From Elymus sibiricus (taxonomy: Eukaryota > Streptophyta > Magnoliopsida > Poales > Poaceae), in assembly GCA_039707655.1 (NCBI GenBank), contig CM077666.1, positions 247,162,166 to 247,226,165 on the forward strand: a stretch of DNA of 64,000 nucleotides, read 5' to 3'. Shown here in pieces: positions 1 to 10,171 of this stretch (position 1 is the first letter of the stretch; the number at the start of each line of letters is the position of its first letter). Under the pieces are notes generated by a model that worked only from the letters and a program-made list of their open reading frames with translations, searched no databases and was not told where the DNA came from. A program made the translations under genes and the position numbers.

Positions 1-148
1 AGCCATTTTTGGAGCTTTTGTGTGAACCAGCATCACTGGTAGTTACATTATCTCCTTTCTCTGTTTCCATGGAAACTTGGGTGCTGGTAGCAGGGGGATC
101 TTGTATCACCACCTCATCATCAATCTGTGGTGGCTCTACTTCCACAAG
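1..148 (-). pseudogene. 3' part of split zinc-knuckle protein gene
   Basis: Minus-strand reading from 148 to 1 is open and rich in Glu, Pro, Thr and Ser (it contains VEPPQIDDE and SMETEKGDN). It continues the reading frame that stops at 18757 on the far side of the large gypsy element. The five bases ACAAG (144-148) recur at 18757-18761 as the target duplication, so the two pieces were one gene before insertion. The segment is an acidic linker with no domain of its own, and the gene runs off the left edge. The split is well supported; the function of this part is unknown. Confidence 0.7.
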
Positions 149-639
149 TGTCGGTGTAAAAACCGGCAGACCTCGGGGTAGGGGGTCCCGAGCTATGGAT
201 CTTGGACAGATGGTAACGGGAACAAAGAGACGATGTTTACCCAGGTTCGGGCCCTCTTGATGGAGGTAAAACCCTATGTCCTGCTCTTGTTTATATCAAT
301 GGAGATGTACCAAGTACAGAGTTGATCTACCTCGATATCGTAAGATATGTTCTAGTTCTAGGGCTAGGTAAATGAGATTATGTTGAAGTCCCTATGGGCT
401 AAACCCTTTGGCTTATATACACGCCAGGTAGGGTATCTAGGGTTACAAGGTCGGTATCTAGGCGTGGTGGCGGCAGGAGAAGTCTTGGAGTATACGCCAA
501 GTCTTCGACAGATGTAGTCTTGATCTCTCCTCCCGCGTGTATCTTCCGGAGTCCATCTTGATAAGAATGTGGACCCACTGGCCTAGCCCGAGGAATACAG
601 GCAGACTAGGTTAGTACCCCCTAGTCTAGGACACCGTCA
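149..639 (-). repeat. LTR of outer gypsy (3' LTR relative to pol)
   Basis: A 491-bp copy with TG...CA ends, preceded by ACAAG. A minus-strand TATATAAG box lies at 412-419. Nearly collinear with 18266-18756 without indels. Confidence 0.93.
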
Positions 640-1002
640 GTAGCCCTTGAACTGGTCTCCAACTCCGAGGACGACGTTCTTGGACTTCGGTTACGGAGTC
701 TTCGGTTCGGCAGGCAAGTTCCATGTATGATCCCTCCAGTATAGCCTCAAGCAGTCCTCGGAAAGATTGATAGTCCCGCCGGGTGGGCCCCGCTCTACTG
801 CATGTGGCTTTTGCTTTCTGGCCTTGGGAACTGTGTCTTACGGGGAAGCGAGTCAATTTATGGTGAAATGTCGAAGCGCCGGTCTCTCCCCCTTTTTATC
901 CACGAGTCAGGCATGCGGATTTATCATAAGCCTCAACTCCTCTTTCCAAGCAAACTACGCAAGCGCTCCCCTTCCTCCCAAGTCCAACCTTGAGAGCTTC
1001 CC
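640..1002 (+). other. Internal leader between LTR and antisense gene
   Basis: This stretch joins the left LTR to the start codon of the antisense gene at 1003. Several short overlapping open frames exist but none resembles a known protein. It probably supplied the promoter or 5' untranslated region of the antisense gene. No convincing polypurine tract was picked out by eye. Confidence 0.4.
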
Positions 1003-1449
1003 ATGGCGAGCGATGCAGGTTCTTCGAGGCGCCCTCACGGCCCTGTCAGAGGTGATTGGGGTAGTTGCGTCGTCTCACGCCTCCAACTGGAGCGCTTGGC
1101 CAAACAAGGATACCTGCCAGATTCAAATCTGATAGCTACCCGCCCGGGCTTAACATCCATCAACGGGCAGGTACACGTAGAAAATTACCATTCCCCTCAA
1201 AAGGATGAAAGGGTGTGCTTCATTTCCTTCCTGTTGCGCGGTCTAGGGTTTCCAATTCACCCCTTCCTCCGAGGCCTTCTAGAGTTCTACGGGCTGCAGC
1301 TCCGCCACCTCATCCCCAACTCGATTTTGCATATTGCGGGGTACGTCGCCCTATGTGAGATGCATCTTGGGTGCGTGGCGCACTTCGGGCTATGGCGGAG
1401 GTATTTTTGTATAGTGCCTTGTTCCCTCACCGAAAAGCTTTATGAGGTC
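1003..1449 (+). pseudogene. Antisense PF04195-type ('putative gypsy type transposon') gene, exon 1 left part
   Basis: Starts MASDAGSS. The conserved core around residues 85-130 includes PIHPFLRGLLEFYGLQL and LIPNSILHIAGYVALCE, typical of the plant PF04195 family (recognised from memory of the family, not searched). The gene runs opposite to pol of the element that carries it, as is common for accessory antisense genes of grass gypsy elements. The reading frame is open up to 1449, where a nested gypsy begins at 1450. It resumes after the repeated AGGTC at 10172. The protein's biochemical role is not known; suggestions in the literature concern retroelement accessory functions. The ATG at 1003 is chosen because the conserved N-terminal serine-rich start follows it directly. 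Confidence 0.75.
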
Positions 1450-1909
1450 TGTTGGGGATACTTACCAGCATATAGACCCGGCAGGGTGATAACCCGGCCA
1501 TGGAGCAGGCTCAGCGGGTCAGCTCACTGCGGGGCTGAAGGACTCTAGGTGGGCCGGCTTAACAAGGCCTAGCGAGGACAGGCCGGCTTAGGCAATGGGC
1601 CGGCTGACGAGGATGATGAGAGGCACGAAGGCCGCCTTGGAGAACAAGTAGGAAAGAGTAGGAGACGGGTGAAAGGACTAAGTTGCAATCTCCTCGAGAG
1701 CTAGGTTAGCGAATCTGCATCCTTGTAATCGAGATCTACAGCAATATAATCAAGCAGGACGTAGGCTTTTACCTCCACCGTGAGGGGCCGAACCTGGGTA
1801 ACCCGGCGTCTTCTCGTTCCCGATCAACCCCGTTAAGCTTCCACACTCGTGCGATGGCCTCATCTCCATGTCCTTTCACAAGGGCATCTGCCGTGACAAA
1901 ACCATGATA
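1450..1909 (+). repeat. 5' LTR of inner gypsy, TATA-less by deletion
   Basis: A 460-bp copy. Relative to the 529-bp 3' LTR it lacks 69 bp, starting in the AAAGGAC near 1676. The missing piece holds the TATATAAA box and probable start-site region seen at 9909-9930 in the other LTR. The end reads ATA rather than ACA, so the terminal CA is mutated. Confidence 0.9.
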
Positions 1910-1911
1910 GT

Positions 1912-1929
1912 TGGCGCCCACCGTGGGGC
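1912..1929 (+). promoter_or_regulatory. Primer-binding site of inner gypsy
   Basis: TGGCGCCCACCGTGGGGC starts two bases after the LTR end. The TGG complements a tRNA 3' CCA. I do not assign the tRNA with confidence. The position confirms the plus-strand orientation. Confidence 0.8.
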
Positions 1930-1931
1930 TC

Positions 1932-4060
1932 ATGCACGGTGGAGTTGAGTTCTTAGCGGGATCTCTTCCAGGGTTCGGGAAGTACATGGTCGGCATGATG
2001 ACCAAGAGCCACCGCGGGAAGTTCTACATCGACGATTCATAATGGGGCCCTGACGCCGACTCGATCGAGTACGGGTACCGGGTCCCCTTCGGCAAGATCC
2101 ACACCTTCATCGGCGTGGTCGGTGAGCCAGCCGCCGAGTTGGAAAATATCGCCGGCGTCGAGTCGGCGTGCCGCGCTGGTCAGAACCAGGCGAGACCCGG
2201 CCCGCGTCACGCCGGTCGAAACCATGTCTTCATAGGTTTCACCCAAGGGGTGGCCCTGTCAGAGAACTCCCTATCTAGAGATGATACGCTCGTCCAGTCT
2301 CACGTCGAGTCCTCGACGGGAGAAACCGAGTCAATTCTTCCTCCGCATGATGGAGGGCTCGGGCACATGGACGTCTTTCCAGAGAGCCCTGATCCGCCTC
2401 GCTTCGCAGCGGTATACATGGCGGGTAGGCAAGACCCGGTGCGTGACCCGGCCAATCCAACGGCGGGGCAGAACAACATCCTTGCCGGCTCAGGAGGAGC
2501 CGACGCGTCGGCCACTGGCTCTCAGAAAACCGGGGTTCAAGCACTCGTGGACTTGATGACCACGCTGGCAGCCCTGCTGGCCGAGCAGGTCATTGCGGAG
2601 AACGCAGCGGCACGCAACACGAAGATCATGAGGTGTCGCGAGTAGATGGCCAAGATCCAAGAGGACATCAACGCGGAGAACGCCCGCATGGAGCAGGAGC
2701 AGGCCCGGATTACCGCAGAGAGGCGGCGCCTGGATGAGGAGGCACATTACCTGAACCGTCAACAGGCCGAGTCGGAGCTCGTCCACAGGAGGCGTCATCA
2801 GAGCCGGCTTCCGACTAATCTCGAGCCGACTCAGCTGTTCACCACGCCGCCGGCTCCGACGAACCCGGGAGAGCCGCCTTTGCAGCAGCCTGTTCAGCAG
2901 CGAGAGCCGGCCCGGCATCGCACGCCAGATCAGCAATAGCAGCTGCCGTCTCACCGGTTCCAGACCCCAATTGGACACTACTCCAACCTGGTCGATAACG
3001 TGCTGGCTGCAACCCACAACTTGGCGGCTATTCCGATCGAGGGGGACGGCCCAATTCAGACCTAGGCCCGGAACGCCATTGCAATGCTCAAGACAACAGT
3101 AGTGCAGCAAGCCAACTATTCACATAGCCAGCATCGGCTTCACTCGACCCCTCATCAGAGCCGAACAAGGAGTCAGCGCCCTTAGTCGCCTGCGGTCTCT
3201 AGCAGTGCACACCGCAGGAGAGCCGCCCAGCCGCTGGCGGAGCAGCACCAGCCTAGGATCCTGCAAGGCGTTATGGACGCTGCTCGGGTTCTACAAGCGT
3301 GGGAGGAGGAAAACGCGCATGCAGGGCATAACCCGCCGGCGCACATCAATACACCGGCACGAGTCAACCCGCCGCCGGATAACAACCCGCCACCGAATGT
3401 CAACTCGCCCGTCGCAACCCAGACAGATGGCCGACTTGGGGGCTCTTCAAGCCGCATGATCGGAACCCCCTGCTTGATGCCAGCGCTGCGAGAGGTGCGC
3501 ATACCCCCCGATTTCAAAGGTCCTCGCAAGGTCCCTAATTATACAGCGAATCTGGAGCCCACCGAGTGGATCGAGAGTTATGAGCTGGCAATGGACTTGT
3601 TGGGCGCAAGTGAGTCAGTGTGTGCGCGTTACCTGCCTCTGATGTTGGAAGGCCCAGCATGCACCTGGATGAAGAACTTACTGGGCGAATTCTATCAACA
3701 CATGGCAGGAGCTGAAGGACCGTTTCGTCAAGAATTTCCAGGGAACTGTAAGAGGCCAACCACAATTGTTGATCTGGAGCATTGTGTCCAGCGCGAGGAT
3801 GAGTCGGCGCATCACTGGGCTCGCCGGGTTGTGGAGGTCATACATAGTTCCGACAGCATCTCGGCCGCGCAAGCAGTGCTCGTTCTGGAACGAACATGTA
3901 AGTTTCAGCCCCTGGTACAGAAGCTTGGGCGACTCAAGAGAAAGGTCCAGGACATGGGAAACCTCATGGATGTCTTAACTCGATATGCGGAGTCAGATAA
4001 CACCAAGGATCCGCTGTCAGGCGAGGAGAAATCTGACAAGGGGAAGAAGGCTGGCGGTAA
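1932..4060 (+). pseudogene. gag: gag of inner gypsy, interrupted by stop codons
   Basis: A single frame runs from ATG 1932, 20 bases after the start of the primer site, to the pol junction near 4060. Stops interrupt it at 2040 (TAA) and at 2643, 2937, 3063 and 3183 (all TAG). The N-terminus is Gly/Tyr-rich (KSHRGKFYIDD). A Gln/Glu-rich and Arg-rich coiled-coil-like stretch is encoded at 2620-2930. The retrotransposon gag domain lies at about 3500-3990 (EPTEWIESYELAMDLLG, ...GPACTWMKNL, CVQREDESAHHWARR). Gag would form the particle shell. A zinc knuckle is not seen; it may have gone with the pol deletion. The remarkable openness of the frame apart from TAG/TAA point changes argues for recent decay rather than random sequence. 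Confidence 0.85.
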
Positions 4061-4201
4061 GGGCACTTTGTGGTCAGCAAGAATCTCAACAACGGGTCAT
4101 ATTACCTGATTGACATACGTGAGGCAGATAAGTCACGTACCTCTGAGGAGGAAACAAGCTGGCCCTGGAACACTGCCCAGCTCCGGCCATACTACACCTA
4201 A
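4061..4201 (+). pseudogene. pol: Last codons of integrase fused behind gag (pol deletion scar)
   Basis: In the frame starting GGG-CAC-TTT the sequence reads GHFVVSKNLNNGSYYLIDIR and then ETSWPWNTAQLRPYYT followed by TAA at 4199. This is the usual C-terminal end of a grass gypsy integrase (a tail rich in P, W, L and R). It follows the gag C-terminal Lys-rich region directly. About 1.2-1.4 thousand codons of protease, RT, RNase H and integrase are therefore missing. The gag and pol frames differ here. Confidence 0.85.
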
Positions 4202-5082
4202 GTCATCGACTAGGTCATGTCTTTGTACATACCTTTTATCATGTATATACCTGTTTTCGATCAAATAAAATAACGACCAGCAGCACTGTGTAAAGGTGTT
4301 GCTTTGCCTCAAAATTTGTGTGCTGGATCTTTATTTGTTGATCTTGGTTACTTGGGGGCTTCCAACTCAATTGAGTTTAGATTACAAAACCCTTTAACCC
4401 AGCGAGATGCCACAAAGTTGGTTAAACCTTCCTGTTAGCAAGATGCTACTCCCTAAAATGACCCGGCGTACGTCTGATGAGTCAATCACATAGGTGACCC
4501 TGAACTCATCAGAGTTAAAACGTTCGATTGGTTGTGTGAGAGCCGGATTTCAGAGAGCGAGGACAAACCAGCAGGCCGAAGAGCCAGCTTCATGAAAGCA
4601 TATTCCGGCTTGCGCTTTATGAGCCGGCCATTTCAAGTTGCGTTTAGTAGCCGGCTTGCGCTTTATGAGCCAGTCGTTTCAAGCATATTCCGGCTTACGA
4701 TTATGTTCTTTTTGTTGCACTCATCTCTGCATACATGCATACATCCATGCATAGTATTTACTTTACTTCACTTTGATATTCCTGATTCATTACAAACAGT
4801 AACAAAGATTACTCGTTTATGTGATTTCATCAGTAACCATTACATGCAATTGTTGTTGTTTCAGTAGAATCATTCTACTGCAAAAGCCGGCTCTCGAAGC
4901 CCAAAAGAGGATTTACAGAAGCAAGGCATCCATCGTATTGGTACAGGCAATAAACAAGCTCAGTACACGATGGCACTGGCATCAGTAACAAGTTTTCAGC
5001 TACGCTATTACAAGCCGCCCATTAATTGCAGCCACGACAAAGTTTTTTACAAGTCTCGCCTACAAAAGGATAAGCCGGCGCT
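4202..5082. other. Noncoding spacer downstream of pol remnant
   Basis: Between the integrase stop and the stop codon of the antisense gene. AATAAA-like signals occur near 4264. Short GCCGG-rich repeated phrases such as AGCCGGCTTGCGCTTTATGAG appear twice (about 4605 and 4650). No protein-coding signal. Confidence 0.5.
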
Positions 5083-8000
5083 CTATGCCGCCGGGTCAGA
5101 GCCGGCGCCAACGCCCGATGAAGCACCATGTGCCGGCTCTTTGCGGCCGTCATCATCCTCCGCCTCTTGACTTGACTCTCCGGTCGACCACTGAATTGAG
5201 CGCAACACTTCAAATAGGGCATCGGCGGCTATCAGGGAGGAATGGTCGACTTCAGGGGCAAAGGATGGCTTACGCATGCGGGTTAGGGCTACCGGCTCAT
5301 GATTTGGCGGCTCTATCCGCTCGTTCTCCTTCGAGTAAGGTGCCTGGTACCTGGTCAGATCTGCCTCTTCTGCGATCACAGGTGCGGCAACCCGGGTCTC
5401 TTTGATGCAGCGTTGGAAGTCCTTCTTGGTAAAGGGCGAGTCGTCTGTATTGAACTCTAGGTACCCGCCCACAATCTGAGCCGGATCAAGCTCTGGCACG
5501 TATGCCTTGGCTTGAGCGAGAGCCGTCAGAGCCCCAGCATGGCAGCATGCTTTCTTCCAGTCCTCAAACCACCTGGGCACAACAGACAGCTCTTTCAACA
5601 TATTCGCAATCAGTTGTGGTGGTGATTTGGTGTTTTTTGCGGCCATGATGCATCGTGAGCCGCCTATGTACAGTTGTTCCACAAAGGTATATACTGCCTT
5701 CAATTTCACCACTGGTTGCTGCAGCGGAGTTTGATTCTTCTGACCTGAAAAAGTATACATGATCAGTCAAGCCGGCGTAGCATATTTAAGTTGGACCTCT
5801 TGGTGCATGGTGATCTGTTTGCTTACCGAAGATGGCCCGGCACATGGCGGTGATTTGGCCTTTTAGAGTCGCCAGTTCTTGAGTGACCGGCTCAAGTTTG
5901 GCTTCGGCCTCCTCAGCTCGCGCGGCTTGGGTGGCTCTTGCAGGTTCCGTCTCTTTCAAGGTGTTCCTCACAATGACCAAAGACTTATTGGCCTCAGCAG
6001 CGGATTCTTTAGCCTCTTTGCGCAATTTCTTCTCTCTCATTGCTTCCTTTCGGAAGAAGGAAGCCTGGGCCTCCACTTGATCCAGCATTTCCTGCAGGGC
6101 AGTCTCTTATACATCATATACGCATGACTCGGGCCGCCCTAAAGGACAACCCGGCACATGGGGGCTACATGTTTTCGAGCTTAAAACACACAGCAAGGTA
6201 AGTTCCATGCAGCTGCAGGCACTCTACATGGCACTTGGGGGCTAATGCATAAATTGATCTATCCTGCTCGGTTATGAAGAACCGTCCATCATGAACGATG
6301 AACCGGCATTGGGAGGTGCTAGATGAGGTTATGCATTTCAAGATACAATTTCGAAGTCCCGGGTCATCATTTCATAATGACCCGGTCCTTGGGGGCTACA
6401 TATATATATGGTACAGAATGAAGGGCACAACTTACCTCATATTTCCGTTTCAAGGAAGATATCATGGCGATTTCTGTGTCCCGGCTTTCAGACAGCCGGG
6501 TCAGCACAGCCTGGTGCAGGGTACTGGCATCTTGGTCTTTGAACAAAGAAAAGTTAAGAGCCGTCTTTCTCTTGTCCTTCGAGGCCGGCTCAGGCTTGGC
6601 GGGGATTTTGGTAAGAGCGGTAGAAGCCTCCGGAGTCGCTTGCTGTTCTCCGGTCACCACCACGTCATCTTGAGCCGGTGCCACGGGCGGCTCTTCGGGC
6701 TGCTCCTCAGTCGGATTTTCTCTCTCCTGGATAACAGGCGAGGGAGCACGAGCCGGGCTAGCGGTGTCTTGAGGTGGCGGGCTGCTCTGGACTGCCGGCT
6801 CGTCCTAGCTGACCAAGGTGGCCTCTTTCTCCCCTTGAGGGCCTGGTTGAATGACCGGGTCAGATGACCCGGCAGGTGCTTTCTTCTTGATAGCCTTGGC
6901 ACTGAATAAAAAACAAAGGAGTTATTCATTTAAAAGGGTGAAGAATAAGGAACTGCTATGTCACAGGAGTGAGTGCTTACCCAGGGTTAATGTTGAAGGC
7001 CGGCGCCTGAGTAACGCTTGACTCGCCCGAAGAGGGGGATGTCTGATATGCCGAGTCATTTAAGTGTAAGGGCTCTTTGAAACGACCAGCTAGAGGAAAA
7101 GAGGGAGTTGGACTAAGAAGCACCTCTGCCCGTGCTCTACGGGATGGCGGCTCGTATGGAAGCCCGACGCTTAACTCGCCTTCACTGCTCCGGGTCTTCC
7201 TTTTGGAGGTCCCGGCTTGATGTGTTTTCTTCAAAACAAATTTGGGATCCAAATGAGCGTCCTGGTGTGAAAAAGGGTCCTTACGGATGGCAACCCGGGG
7301 CTTCCTTCGAACCTTGCGGATCACAGCCCAGGTTTTCTTCCAAATAGGTATTGGAGAGTCAGAGTCTGAAGAGATCAAAGTTACCTCTGGCTCGTTGGTG
7401 TGGCTAATTTCAGCTTCATCCTGAAGAGAAGGGGCGTCAGCAAGTTGAATAAAAAGACGACCAAGCGAGTCAAGTTCTACCTCAGCCTCATTTTCTGCAG
7501 CCGGCTCATCAGCATCGGCCGGCTCATCCTGTTGCTCCACGGGAGCGGGGGCGGGTTGTCGAGGCTTCTTCCTCTTCCAAAACTTGTCGTCTGCCTGCAT
7601 TTGGGATGAGTCGGCGATTATGATTGAGATGAAAAAAGCAAGTCAAGAACAGAAATAAGAGGGTGCAAATACTTACTGAAGGCACAAGATTGGTCAAGCA
7701 GAAGGGAGCAAGCCTAGTTTTGTTGCATTTATCTTGGGGCTCTCCTAGCAATCTCTTGTTGGCTTTGCTGATGTCACTTGCAGATAAATTAACTTGGCTG
7801 AAGCGTTGAACGTCAGCCGGCTCACCAGTATAATTGCACATCAAGTTGCCCCTGTGGCTAAGGGGCTGGATTCGCCAGCTTATCCAGCACCGGGTCAGAT
7901 CGATCCCGGTAAGGCCGTTAGCAACCAAGGCCCTTATCTTGGAGTAAATAGGAGCAATTTGCTAACGCTCCTCTGTTGATGGCCAACCCAGAAAGGCAAC

Positions 8001-8563
8001 CGTGGCATTGAGCCGGTCCAGTCTATAACCCGGCAGGGGGTTTTCATCTTGAGGAGCAGTGCTTTTGCAGTAGAACCAAGTCTTGTTCCAACCCTTGGGA
8101 TGACTCGCTAGCTTGGCCTCAGGAAAAGGAGTGTTTCTTCACCTTTGAATGGAAACGCCACCAAGTTCTATACTAGGGCCATCGGTGAACTCGGTCTGAT
8201 GGTTGATTTAGAAGAACTCTCGAAAGAGAAGGACAGTTGGCTCTATTTGGAGATACACTTCGCAAAAGACTTGAAACTGGCATAGATTGGTGATTGAGTT
8301 GGGGCCAAGATCCTGCGGTCGGAGGTCAAAAAAGTTGAGGACGTCACGGAAGAATTTTGACCCGGGCGGCCGAAACCCTTCTGAAGATGATCTGCGAAGA
8401 CCACCACTTCGTCCTGCTTAGGCTAGGGGGAGCTCTCTTCATCAGGCGCCCGCCAGCTGATTGTTGCTTGAGCCGGCAAGAGGCCTTGCCCCATGAGCTC
8501 GTTTAACATAAGAGTTGAGACCTGGGATCTGACCCAGTTGCAGGACTTGTCGGTCTTGGGAGC
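5083..8563 (-). pseudogene. Antisense multi-exon PF04195-type gene of inner gypsy
   Basis: Read on the minus strand from ATG at 8563. Exon 1 (8563 to about 7675) contains a PF04195-like core (KFFRDVLNFFDLRPQDLGP, then CQFQVFCEVYL) with four in-frame stops (after ESSP, EFF, SIQR and EER). It ends at a GTAAGT donor. Exon 2 (about 7600-6981) is acidic and basic low-complexity, from AG|GCAGAC to PAFNINPG|GTAAGC. Exon 3 spans about 6903-6438 and ends in YE|GTAAGT. Exon 4 (about 6106-5827) encodes a coiled coil (EAMREKKLRKEAKESA). Exon 5 (5760-5083) follows TTTTTCAG and ends TAG. Introns are short with canonical borders. Exons 2-5 are largely intact while exon 1 is broken. Exon borders were set by eye. 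Confidence 0.72.
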
Positions 8564-9642
8564 CATGACGATTTCAGATTTCAACTGCAAAGGTAATAAG
8601 CCGGCGTGTTAAGCTCAGGAAAGACAAGCCGTCAGAGGGTATAACCCGGCAAAATGATAAGACAACCAGGATGGTTAAATTCATGACCCGGATTTATGCA
8701 AGCTATGGACAGCAGTGATAAGCCGGTAAAATTCATGAGCCGGCGCCAGCATTTCGGTGGCGATTGGATATTTGCTAAGTGATTGAGCTAGCTACAAATA
8801 GGAATCTGACGGAGCAACTATTTTTACGGATCTAAAAATACTTCAAAAAAGAAATTTTAAAAGCCTAAACATGGATGAAGGCAGGAGCCCGTTTATCAAA
8901 TGGGGGTTTGTTGAAGGCATTGCAGGGATCTAGATGGGAAAAATAGCATTGCCACAATAACTAAAATGCCTACGCCGATCATTCAACTGGTTCTAGATCT
9001 ACTGATGAAAGGACAAGAACACGGTCGAACCATGGCGAGCTACACAAAGAAATGGGGTGTTGCAGATCTAAAGAAAGAAGGTTTTCGGCGTACCTGTGCA
9101 CGACAGAGGTGGCCGGAGTGCTTTGGATGAGCTCCGGCGGCGACTGGGGTGACGGAGGAGACGCGGTTGAGGTGGTTGGAGAGCTCGAAGGCGGCGGCGC
9201 TTCGGTTGCAAAAGGAGGCAGGCGCGAGGAAGAAGAAGGGTAAATAGTAAAAAAGTGGTAGAGGGGGTGAGCTGGCCTCTTTATAGGCACAATACAAATT
9301 AAAATGACAGGTGCGGAGCCCCAGGAGGCGCAGTAATTTTCGGCTGCGGGCTCCTCGATTTTTGCGCCTGATAGGACCATACGAACCCACTCAAAGATAC
9401 GGTATGATGTCATCCCGGATTTGCGGTAGTGGATTACGACGTCATCAGGAAGACGAAATACAAAATGCTAAGTCTGAACCTGAAGGAATGACCCGTTGAT
9501 CTACTTAACCCGGCAAATTGAGCCGGTTAAGGACATCGTTCTAAAGGACTGGCTTGGAAGCACTTGTAGAGTATCTTAATAATGTATTGCTCTTTCAGGA
9601 TAAAGTTTAACATGAATAAATTCAAGCCAAACTGAGGGCTAA
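8564..9642 (-). other. Upstream region of antisense gene, to the 3' LTR
   Basis: Contains the probable promoter and 5' untranslated region of the antisense gene: a TATA box at 9279-9285, a pyrimidine-rich stretch on the minus strand (about 9265-9190), and an Ala/Pro/Ser-rich open frame (9413-8979) with no recognised domain. A polypurine-type GAGGGCTAA precedes the 3' LTR. Confidence 0.5.
9279..9285 (-). promoter_or_regulatory. TATA box of antisense gene
   Basis: TATAAAG on the minus strand, followed at about 20-30 bp by a C/T-rich start-site-like patch. It points toward the antisense gene at 8563 and not toward gag. Confidence 0.6.
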
Positions 9643-10171
9643 TGTTGGGGATACTTACCAGCACATAGACCCGGCAGGGTGATAACCCGGCCATGGAGCA
9701 GGCTCAGCGGATCAGCTCACTGCGGGGCTAAAGGGCTCTAGTTGGGCCGGCTTAACAAGGCCTAGCGAGGACAGGCCGGCTTAGGCAATGGGCCGGCTCA
9801 CGAGGATGATGAGAGGCACGAAGGCCGCCTTGGAGAACAAGTAGGAAAGAGTAGGAGACGGGTCAAAGGACGACCCGGACTCTCATGTAATCTAGGGTTC
9901 CACCTGTGTATATAAAGGGGAGCACCTATACGAAAAAGACTAAGTTGCAATCTCCTCGAGAGCTAGGTTAGCGAATCTGCATCCTTGTAATCGAGATCTA
10001 CAGCAATATAATCAAGCAGGACGTAGGCTTTTACCTCCACCGTGAGGGGCCGAACCTGCGTAACCCGGCGTCTTCTCATTCCCGATCAACCCCGTTAAGC
10101 TTCCACACTCGTGCGATGGCCTCATCTCCAAGTCCTTTCACAAGGGCATCTGCTGTGACAAAACCACGACA
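9643..10171 (+). repeat. 3' LTR of inner gypsy, full length
   Basis: 529 bp, starting TGTTGGGG and ending CGACA. It contains TATATAAA at 9909-9916, followed by the AGGTC duplication. Confidence 0.92.
9909..9916 (+). promoter_or_regulatory. TATA box in 3' LTR of inner gypsy
   Basis: TATATAAAGGGGAGCACC. The matching part of the 5' LTR is deleted. Transcripts from here would read out into the outer element's antisense gene. Confidence 0.65.

Larger units (their letters stand above)
1450..10171 (+). mobile_element. Inner Ty3/gypsy retrotransposon with most of pol deleted
   Basis: LTRs at 1450-1909 and 9643-10171 start TGTTGGGGATAC. The target duplication AGGTC is seen at 1445-1449 and 10172-10176. 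A primer-binding site begins two bases after the 5' LTR. Contents: gag on the plus strand (1932-4060), only the last 46 codons of integrase (4061-4201), then an antisense minus-strand multi-exon gene (8563-5083) with its own TATA box. Protease, RT, RNase H and most of integrase are absent, so the copy could move only with help in trans. LTR divergence counted by eye is about 13 substitutions in 460 aligned bases (about 2.8%), less than the host element, which agrees with the nesting order. Confidence 0.93.

Noticed and set aside
9040..9413. Minus-strand ORFs of 116-144 codons as an upstream exon of the antisense gene
   Set aside because: The TATA box at 9279 lies inside them, so most of this would be promoter or leader.
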